A DNA stretch of 15,059 bases from an uncultured Gammaproteobacteria bacterium (lineage in GTDB: Bacteria > Pseudomonadota > Gammaproteobacteria > GCA-2729495): assembly GCA_947258805.1 (NCBI GenBank), contig CAMYJV010000063.1, forward strand, positions 1 to 15,059, read 5' to 3'. The translations under genes were made by a program, and so were the position numbers. Below, in pieces: positions 1-5,392 of this stretch; position 1 is the stretch's first letter; the number at the start of each line of letters is the position of its first letter. The notes under the pieces are model-generated. The model was given only the letters and a program-made list of their open reading frames with translations. It ran no database searches and had not been told where the DNA came from.

Positions 1-204
1 CACGGCGCCGCCCCGGCGCAGTGAGTGATCGATGTAACGCATCGCACAGCCCAGCACGACTTCCGCGGTGGCCGTGTCGCCGCTTCTCGACATGCGGACA
101 TCTTCAATCACCTGGTCGGTAGCCAGGACCGGGCCGGCAAACAACGCCGTCGCCAACCAGGCGATCCCGCGGCTAGCCGGTACATGGCCCACACCCCGGC
201 GCAT
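1..204 (-). CDS. Secreted protein of unknown function, 5' part only (runs off window)
   Basis: Only the first 68 codons are present; the frame stays open to base 1. The N-terminus looks like a Sec signal peptide: an Arg-containing n-region, a hydrophobic stretch (IAWLATALFAGPVLA, about residues 14-28) and a likely cleavage after VLA. The mature part starts TDQVIEDVRMSRSGDTATAE, a beta-rich look that faintly recalls N-terminal AMIN-like domains of envelope proteins, but this is too short to assign. The ATG at 204 lies 2 bases after the stop of the 9-heme cytochrome gene, with a GGAG about 9 bases upstream. An in-frame ATG at 219 is possible but would overlap the cytochrome gene and add five residues ahead of the signal. 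The tight spacing makes it the fourth gene of the cytochrome operon, so an envelope role linked to the cytochromes is inferred. No CxxCH motif is seen in the visible part. Confidence 0.7.
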   Translation of the reverse strand, partial: MRRGVGHVPASRGIAWLATALFAGPVLATDQVIEDVRMSRSGDTATAEVVLGCAMRYIDHSLRRGGAV

Positions 205-206
205 GC

Positions 207-968
207 TCACGGGCTCCATGCCGTCGTGTTATGGCAGGTGTCGCATTCTGCGGTGGTCGGAATGTGCTGGGGCGGCTTGCCCATCGCGATCATGCCGTTG
301 TGACAGCTGGAACAGGTGCCGATGACTTGCAAGTGATCCACGCCGAGGACCGGCGAGAAAGTGATCGTGCTGTGACAGTCCTCGCAAATGTTCGTAGCGG
401 GAATGTGATTGGGCGGCTTGCCTGTCGCGGTCACGCCGTTGTGGCAGGCGAGACAGTTGTCGAAGATGCCCGCATGGTCGAAGCGGGCGGGCACCCAGGC
501 GATGGTGCGATGACAGTCGTCACACTGATCGGAACTGGGCACGTGGCCCGGCGGCTTGCCGGTGCCCCGCTGGCCGTTGTGACAGCTGCCGCAACTGCCA
601 ATGACTTCCAGGTGCGCCATGCGCGCGATCGGGGACCACGACTCGGTGCGGTGGCAGGACTCGCAGCTTTCCGTTGTCAGCGCATGTTGCGGCGGCTTGA
701 CGGACGCGCGAACCAGGCCCGAATTGGTATGGCAACCGGCGCACTGTGTCGGCGTGCCGACGAAAATGCCGTCCGTGTGGCAACCGTCGCAGGTGGCAAA
801 ACGGTGGGCCCCATCGAGCCGGAAACCCGTCGTGTAGTGATCGAATGACGAACCGTAGCTCGCCTGGGCGCTGCCTGTGCCCGGCAGCAGGAGACTGAGC
901 AGCAGGACAAGGCCAGGCGCACACCAGCGACCGGATCTCACACGACATTGGCGATGGCGAGCAGACAT
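207..968 (-). CDS. Nonaheme c-type cytochrome, exported
   Basis: A 253-residue protein with a Sec signal peptide (hydrophobic APGLVLLLSLLLPGTGSAQA, cleavage near GSA-QA) and nine CxxCH heme-binding motifs: CDGCH, CAGCH, CESCH, CGSCH, CDDCH, CLACH, CEDCH, CSSCH and CDTCH. After an N-terminal section containing FDH and GAH histidines, the chain is built from units of 46-47 residues with two hemes each and a recurring CHNG...TGKPP.H.P signature. Such doubled-CxxCH repeats are known from large periplasmic or extracellular multiheme cytochromes of metal-reducing and sediment bacteria, which carry electrons between membrane and surface. Extra conserved His residues (FDH, DHL, PPxH) could be distal heme ligands. 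The ATG lies 3 bases after the stop of the 21-heme gene. The chain stops at TTAWSP, where other repeats continue with a DH segment, so the last unit is incomplete. The exact electron partner is unknown. Confidence 0.9.
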   Translation of the reverse strand: MSARHRQCRVRSGRWCAPGLVLLLSLLLPGTGSAQASYGSSFDHYTTGFRLDGAHRFATCDGCHTDGIFVGTPTQCAGCHTNSGLVRASVKPPQHALTTESCESCHRTESWSPIARMAHLEVIGSCGSCHNGQRGTGKPPGHVPSSDQCDDCHRTIAWVPARFDHAGIFDNCLACHNGVTATGKPPNHIPATNICEDCHSTITFSPVLGVDHLQVIGTCSSCHNGMIAMGKPPQHIPTTAECDTCHNTTAWSP

Positions 969-971
969 GTG

Positions 972-2561
972 TCAGAGCGCCTCGATCTCGTTGAAGGATG
1001 TGGTGGTGTGACACCGGCCGCAGTCATTGCCAAACCGTCCTGCATGGGGGTCGTCGAGGCGATGACAGGACGCGCATTCGGCTACGGCCGCTGGCGCCCC
1101 GTCCATCGCCGCCGGCTCGCTATGACAGGCCGCACAGTTCAGATCGGCATGCGCACCGGTCAGCGAGAAACTCGTCTGCAGCGCATGGTCAAAGCGCCAG
1201 GCGCCCCAGTCCGCGGGGTTGTGGCAGACCTCGCAGGCTGAACCCAGGCCACCACTATGAACGTCGTCTTTTGCATGACAGGCCTGACAGTCTGCTGCCG
1301 CGTCGTGAAAAGCCGGTGTTTGGTGGCATTGCGCACAGGCGAGCTCGCCGTGCTGGCCGATTAACGGAAAGACGGTGAGGTCATGGTCGAAGCGAACCTC
1401 GACGGTCCACGAGGTCTCACCATGACACCCGGCGCAGTCGGCGCCCAGCTGATTCTTGTGCGGATCATTGGCCCCGTGACAACCGGCGCAATCGCGGGGC
1501 AGCGGATCCTGCACGTTGGTGACATGGCAGGTATCACATCCCAGGGCGCCGTGAGCGCCGTTGAGCCGGAAACCGGACGCCTTCGCATGATCGAAGCTGA
1601 CGGTCGTCCAGTTGCGAACCACGTGGCACGATGCGCAGTCGCTGCCGTTCCTCCCCTGGTGGACATCGTCATCGCGGTGGCAGGCATAGCAGTCCGCCCC
1701 TTTACGGTCGCGAAAATCCGCAGCTTTGTGACAACCCTGGCAGGTCAGCCCGGCGTGGCCCCCCATTAACGGGAAGCTGCTCACCTGCAGATGGTCGAAA
1801 TCGATTCGCGACCAGGCAACGGTGTCGTGGCAGGATTCGCACTGCGGCCCGTTGCCGCCCCGGTGCACGTCGTCGTTGCGATGGCAGGCGACGCAGTCCA
1901 CGGAATCGAAAGTGTAGGTCTGCTGCTCGTGGCAGGCGTTGCAGCTCAGCACCTCGTGCTGGCCGGTCAACGGGAAGCGGGTGCCGTCATGGTCGAATTG
2001 AGTCTGCACCCAGTTCACTGCCGTATGGCAATCCCCGCACAGGGGTCCAAGGGTCCCCTCGTGGGTATCATCCTGGCGATGACAGGCAATGCAATAGGTG
2101 TCGGCCTCCCGGAACGGAAGCCCTTCGGTGTGGCAGCTTTCGCAATCCGTCTCCGTGTGGGTGCCCAGCAACGGAAAGTCTGTCAACGCATGTGAAAAGC
2201 TGGCCAGGTCGATATTGACCACCTGGGTGTCCCGTCCCTCGTGTTCGGCGTGGCAAACGGCGCAATCCTGGCTCCGTGCTTCAGGCACTCGACCGTGATA
2301 GCCCATCTGCCGGCGAATGTCGGCGCCTACCTCTTCATGGCAGACCACGCACAGGTCGTCTTGCGGCGTGTCCGCTAGCGGTGCGTGGCACTGTTTGCAG
2401 TCGCCCTCGATGTCTGCGTGGCTGGCAATCACCGGTCCCGGCATGATGAACAGCTGCTCGAGGGAGTCGGCGCGGGCCATCGCGATGCCGCTAACCATGA
2501 CCACACACGTCGCAATCCACGTGGCGACCAGGCCCTCGCAGCAGCGGCGGATTTTCGTCAA
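972..2561 (-). CDS. 21-heme c-type cytochrome, exported (TTG start)
   Basis: A 529-residue protein starting at a TTG that overlaps the preceding stop as TTGA. That start gives a complete signal peptide: n-region TKIRR, hydrophobic LVATWIATCVVMVSGIAMA, cleavage near ARA-DS. An ATG at 2498 is possible but would cut the hydrophobic region short. No Shine-Dalgarno is visible, so translation probably depends on coupling to the upstream gene. I count 21 CxxCH motifs. The first three (CKQCH, CVVCH, CAVCH) form an N-terminal cytochrome c3/c7-like section. The other 18 lie in six repeats of about 66 residues with three hemes each, built around FDH, FPL.G.H, CxACH..DD.H and GxxCxxCH. The extra conserved histidines are candidate distal ligands, suggesting bis-His low-potential hemes. 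The inferred role is periplasmic or surface electron conduction from the b-type membrane protein encoded just upstream. No terminal reductase or catalytic domain is recognised. Confidence 0.9.
   Translation of the reverse strand: MTKIRRCCEGLVATWIATCVVMVSGIAMARADSLEQLFIMPGPVIASHADIEGDCKQCHAPLADTPQDDLCVVCHEEVGADIRRQMGYHGRVPEARSQDCAVCHAEHEGRDTQVVNIDLASFSHALTDFPLLGTHTETDCESCHTEGLPFREADTYCIACHRQDDTHEGTLGPLCGDCHTAVNWVQTQFDHDGTRFPLTGQHEVLSCNACHEQQTYTFDSVDCVACHRNDDVHRGGNGPQCESCHDTVAWSRIDFDHLQVSSFPLMGGHAGLTCQGCHKAADFRDRKGADCYACHRDDDVHQGRNGSDCASCHVVRNWTTVSFDHAKASGFRLNGAHGALGCDTCHVTNVQDPLPRDCAGCHGANDPHKNQLGADCAGCHGETSWTVEVRFDHDLTVFPLIGQHGELACAQCHQTPAFHDAAADCQACHAKDDVHSGGLGSACEVCHNPADWGAWRFDHALQTSFSLTGAHADLNCAACHSEPAAMDGAPAAVAECASCHRLDDPHAGRFGNDCGRCHTTTSFNEIEAL
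975..2198 (-). repeat. Six tandem tri-heme protein repeats in the 21-heme cytochrome
   Basis: Six diverged coding repeats averaging about 204 bases begin at F(S/D)H segments: FSHALTDFPL, FDHDGTRFPL, FDHLQVSSFPL, FDHAKASGFRL, FDHDLTVFPL and FDHALQTSFSL. Each carries three CxxCH motifs, the middle one usually CxACH followed by DDxH. The repeats are conserved at protein level but diverged at DNA level, so the array looks old rather than recently expanded. Confidence 0.8.
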
Positions 2562-3481
2562 TAGATATGGACCACGACGACGTGAACAATCACCGTCAAA
2601 ACAAGCAGATAGAAGAAAGGCAAATGCACCTTGTGCCACAGCGAAAACAATCGCTCGTAGGCATTGAATTCGGCCACCCGGCGCACCGCCGACAAATGAC
2701 CGGCGATGTAACGCCGGGTGGAATCGAACAGTCGATCCTGATGCTGGGACACCGACGGCGAATAAGTACCCTCGGCAATCAGGCGCATCCTTGCGAAGCG
2801 CACCAGGCGCCGATACTGCAGGCGCGTGCGAATACCCATCACCAGGGGCAGCTTCAAGCTGTCCCAAATGCCTTTTGGCGGCACCAGCACGTGCCGGTCG
2901 TATTCCGTGATACGTTCGTGCAGTTCCGGTACAAAAGTACCGGCCCGCACGCCCTTCGGCCCCGTCAATCGCACCCTCGCCAGCAACTCCCGGAGCTGGG
3001 CCCGCCGGCCGTAGAGGCCGTGATGAATCTTCGCGTAGATGAATCGACCGATGAGTCCGCTGCCCGCAACTAGCAGCGCCGAGAACAATGCAATCCGGCT
3101 GTTCAGCGAGCCGAGTTGAAAATTGCAATGGTACAGGGCGGTTACGGGACCCAGGATTCCCATCACCATGTGCAGGCGAAAGAAATCCTTTATCCGCCCA
3201 AGAAAACGCAGCACACGCCAGCGTTTTCTGAGCGGATACAACAGCAGCACGAGAATGCAACAGGCGGCGGCAATTCCCAGGAAGTAGCCCAGTCCGTGTT
3301 CCGCTGTCAGGAACTGGCTGTCGCGCTGGAGCCAGCCCAGCAACACCAGCACTGCCGCGGTGCTGAAGCCCAGGAGCGAACGATGACGCTGAATGAAGCG
3401 CCATAGCGGTTTGTCCGGCGAATCCAGGCCGGGTATGTCTTCCCACACGTCGGTGGAGATGTCTGTAGATCTGGCTGCCAT
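2558..3481 (-). CDS. b-type cytochrome-like integral membrane protein (putative quinol-linked electron donor)
   Basis: A 307-residue protein with about five hydrophobic segments (roughly 35-51, 62-82, 103-120, 128-150 and 287-306) and a basic, soluble central region (about 155-280). Two His pairs have the spacing used for transmembrane b-hemes: H104-x13-H118 (HMVMGILGPVTALYH) and H286-x13-H300 (HLPFFYLLVLTVIVH). This spacing is established for cytochrome b and ferric-reductase-like proteins; assigning it here is inference. Other histidines near the membrane face (H153, H154, H283, H305) might be ligands too. No CxxCH, flavin or NAD motif is seen, so quinol is the likely electron source. It is the first gene of the cytochrome operon and its TGA overlaps the TTG start of the 21-heme gene. 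The ATG at 3481 was chosen; a TTG two codons earlier is also open. No clear ribosome-binding site precedes either. Confidence 0.75.
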   Translation of the reverse strand: MAARSTDISTDVWEDIPGLDSPDKPLWRFIQRHRSLLGFSTAAVLVLLGWLQRDSQFLTAEHGLGYFLGIAAACCILVLLLYPLRKRWRVLRFLGRIKDFFRLHMVMGILGPVTALYHCNFQLGSLNSRIALFSALLVAGSGLIGRFIYAKIHHGLYGRRAQLRELLARVRLTGPKGVRAGTFVPELHERITEYDRHVLVPPKGIWDSLKLPLVMGIRTRLQYRRLVRFARMRLIAEGTYSPSVSQHQDRLFDSTRRYIAGHLSAVRRVAEFNAYERLFSLWHKVHLPFFYLLVLTVIVHVVVVHIY

Positions 3482-3754
3482 AAGCAAATTCGCAGCCGGT
3501 CCGGTCGCGGATCATGGATGACAAAAAGTCAACAATGACTCAAGACGCGGATGCAATAACACCCGCCCTCGCCCATCGATTCCCGTCCGCGCCTGGCCGG
3601 TGTCTCTAGCGATTGACGCCACGCTAACAAGGGCAACGGAAGTGGACAGCGGACATGAGTCACAAAACCCGAAATCAGCACATAATCAGGCCGCCGCGTA
3701 AGAGATAAATAAGAACGGCCGGAAAACGCGGTGCTACAAGGTTAAATACGCGCA

Positions 3755-3770
3755 CTCGGCGAAGGCCGAG
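3755..3770. other. Short perfect hairpin, function unknown
   Basis: CTCGGC-GAAG-GCCGAG is a 6-bp perfect stem with a tetraloop just beside the candidate operator. Neither strand has a T-run after it, so it is not a standard terminator. It could lie in the 5' leader of the leftward operon. Confidence 0.3.
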
Positions 3771-3780
3771 CAGCGGCCCG

Positions 3781-3796
3781 TGTGAAGAGGTTCACA
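3781..3796. promoter_or_regulatory. Candidate CRP/Vfr-type operator (TGTGA-N6-TCACA)
   Basis: The 16 bases TGTGAAGAGGTTCACA form a perfect inverted repeat and match both half-sites of the CRP consensus exactly. The match extends one base further inward (TGTGAA/TTCACA with a 4-base centre). It lies 300 bases upstream of the b-type protein start and 369 bases upstream of the mono-heme protein start, so it could serve either direction. Binding by a CRP/FNR-family regulator such as Vfr is inferred; no regulator gene is in the window. Confidence 0.5.
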
Positions 3797-4152
3797 ATTC
3801 CGAAAATACCGTCCACCAGCTTTCATGAGCTTACGGCTGATACGTGCACTTATGTCCGTAACAGCTTGCGGCACCGATCTGGCCAGTCACAGACTCGCCG
3901 CTAAAGGACCACTGCAAAAAGAAGTCCAGGGTTTGTTGGTACGCCTATGCGGATAGGGACGTCACCATGGATGGTATGCAGTTTGTCAGGTACGGGGTCG
4001 CCGCCGTTAGTTCGGCAGTCATCCTGAACCGTTTTCTGTCCGCTCTCTCCCACACTTTTTCAATTCATTCCACTTCGTTACCCGGGCCAGTCGCGCGGGT
4101 AACTGCGTTGTTTTGTGTCGTCGCGAGACGCTGCCGTCTTCGCCGAGTTCGT

Positions 4153-4157
4153 AGAGG
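4153..4157 (+). promoter_or_regulatory. Ribosome-binding site that fixes the start at 4165
   Basis: AGAGG lies 7 bases ahead of the ATG at 4165. It decides between this start and an upstream in-frame ATG at 3967, which has no such site and would bury the signal peptide behind 66 residues. Confidence 0.6.
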
Positions 4158-4164
4158 TTCCAGC

Positions 4165-5337
4165 ATGCAAGCACGTCAACGGAAACTGTCCAGGGTTATC
4201 GGTTCCGTTCTGATCTTGGCTTTTGCCACTAACGGAGCGATTGCCGGCCCGCGGGAGCAGGCCAAACGCCTTCACGACCGACTTGCCGGCGTGCCGCCGT
4301 CCAGCACGGTGCTGGACTCCATGGCCGCCAAGCTTGCGGCTGGTGATGCCCTCGACGCCGCGATGGAGGCGATGGAGAACCCGGCCTTCTACAACACGAC
4401 GGTTCGCGAATTCGCAACCCCGTGGACAAATCGCGAACGCTCCGTCTACGCCGACCTGAACGACTCTACCGCGACGGTCATCGGTATGATTCGCGACGAC
4501 CTGCCCTTCGACCGGCTGCTGTACGACGATGTCGTCTATGTCGGGTCGTCGGACGTCTCAAATATCTCCTACTCGGCAACCGATAACGATCACTATCGGC
4601 AACTGCAGGCCGACCGTGTCGACCTGAGTAATCCAGACAACCTGGTGCGCGAGCTGCAATCCGGCCAGCCGGGATCTGTACTCGGCGGCCCGGAAACCGC
4701 CGGGATCATGACCACCCGCGGTTACGCGAGCGCCTTCCTGGTAGCCGGCACGAACCGGGCTGCCCTGCGCTTCGCGACCCTGAACTTCCTTTGCATGGAC
4801 ATGGAAGACTTCCGTGACATTACGGCCTGGCCCGATCGAATCCGGCAAGACGTGACGCGGTCGCCCGGCGGGGACAGCTCGATCTTCCTGAACGATTGCC
4901 TTTCGTGTCACGCCGGACTGGACGGCCTGGCGGGCGCCTTTGCCTTCTACGACTTCGACGAGGATGCACAGCGCCTGGTCCACACGCCGGGCACGGTACA
5001 AGCCAAATACCTGCAGGACGCCGGCGCGTTCCGCTTCGGCTACGTCACCCAGGGCGACTCGTGGATCAACTACTGGCGCTCGGGTCCGAACGCCTACGTC
5101 GGCTGGAACGGACCGGGCTCCGGGATGGGCGCCAAGAGCCTCGGCATGGAACTGGCCCAGACCCGCAAGTTCGCAGAGTGCCAGGTGAAGACGGCTTTCG
5201 AGAAGATCTGTCATCGCCCGCCAAACGGTGCCGCCGACAACCAGGCCGTCACGAGCATTGCCAACATTTTCGAGGCCAATAACCGCAGCATGCAGCGCGT
5301 CTTCGCGGAGACGGCTGTCTACTGCATGGGCAACTGA
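4165..5337 (+). CDS. Exported protein with one c-heme motif, function unknown
   Basis: A 390-residue protein whose N-terminus is a Sec signal peptide: RQRK n-region, hydrophobic VIGSVLILAFATNGAIA, cleavage near AIA-GP. One CxxCH motif (CLSCHAG, Cys245 to His249) lies in the middle of the chain, so covalent attachment of a single heme is likely. The rest is not a classical small cytochrome c fold: the motif is preceded by about 240 residues of unassigned sequence rich in Asp and aromatic residues, and the C-terminal part carries two further Cys (C353 in SYLE-free context is not a heme motif, and CHRP lacks the first Cys pair). It is the first gene of a rightward set and is followed after 55 bases by the LamG lipoprotein. 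It has no paralogy I can see to the multiheme genes. A cell-envelope redox or binding role alongside the next two genes is inferred; the substrate is not known. Confidence 0.75.
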   Translation: MQARQRKLSRVIGSVLILAFATNGAIAGPREQAKRLHDRLAGVPPSSTVLDSMAAKLAAGDALDAAMEAMENPAFYNTTVREFATPWTNRERSVYADLNDSTATVIGMIRDDLPFDRLLYDDVVYVGSSDVSNISYSATDNDHYRQLQADRVDLSNPDNLVRELQSGQPGSVLGGPETAGIMTTRGYASAFLVAGTNRAALRFATLNFLCMDMEDFRDITAWPDRIRQDVTRSPGGDSSIFLNDCLSCHAGLDGLAGAFAFYDFDEDAQRLVHTPGTVQAKYLQDAGAFRFGYVTQGDSWINYWRSGPNAYVGWNGPGSGMGAKSLGMELAQTRKFAECQVKTAFEKICHRPPNGAADNQAVTSIANIFEANNRSMQRVFAETAVYCMGN

Positions 5338-5380
5338 TGTTGTGCTCGGCCGCCATGAGCGCCTCAGAGAAGGATCTTAG

Positions 5381-5385
5381 AGGAG
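5381..5385 (+). promoter_or_regulatory. Ribosome-binding site for a GTG start
   Basis: AGGAG lies 7 bases ahead of the GTG at 5393. It supports that non-ATG start, which is also the one that gives a complete lipoprotein signal. Confidence 0.65.
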
Positions 5386-5392
5386 ATAGGTC

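Larger units (their letters stand above)
3482..4164. other. Divergent intergenic region of 683 bp between the two cytochrome-related gene sets
   Basis: This stretch separates the leftward multiheme operon from the rightward three-gene set and must hold promoters for both. It is more AT-rich in places (around 3700-3715 and 3741-3750) than the flanking genes. I see one perfect TGTGA-N6-TCACA palindrome at 3781-3796 and one 6-bp hairpin at 3755-3770. TTGACT on the minus strand (3533-3528) and TATTTA (3748-3743) resemble promoter hexamers but do not form a well-spaced pair. No RNA gene or riboswitch fold is recognised. A frame open from an ATG at 3967 into the downstream gene is not believed to be coding. 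Confidence 0.6.

Noticed and set aside
207..840. Regularly spaced DNA repeats suggesting a CRISPR-like array
   Set aside because: The repeats are imperfect, 138-141 bases apart and in frame, and encode the CHNG...TGKPP heme units.
2562..3524. Continuation of the 21-heme frame upstream to 3524
   Set aside because: It lies across the b-type membrane gene in another frame, shows no domain or CxxCH, and is Arg/Pro/Ala-rich as expected of a GC-driven shadow.
3755..3770. Hairpin as a rho-independent terminator
   Set aside because: There is no T-run on either strand and it lies in a divergent promoter region where no gene ends.
3800..3966. Possible riboswitch (such as cyclic di-GMP) upstream of the three-gene set
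   Set aside because: I looked for the conserved GEMM core sequences and a matching fold and did not find them.
3967..4164. In-frame upstream ATG at 3967 that would add 66 residues to the mono-heme protein
   Set aside because: It lacks a good ribosome site, has unlikely residue content and would bury a clear Sec signal peptide; the ATG at 4165 has AGAGG at the right distance.
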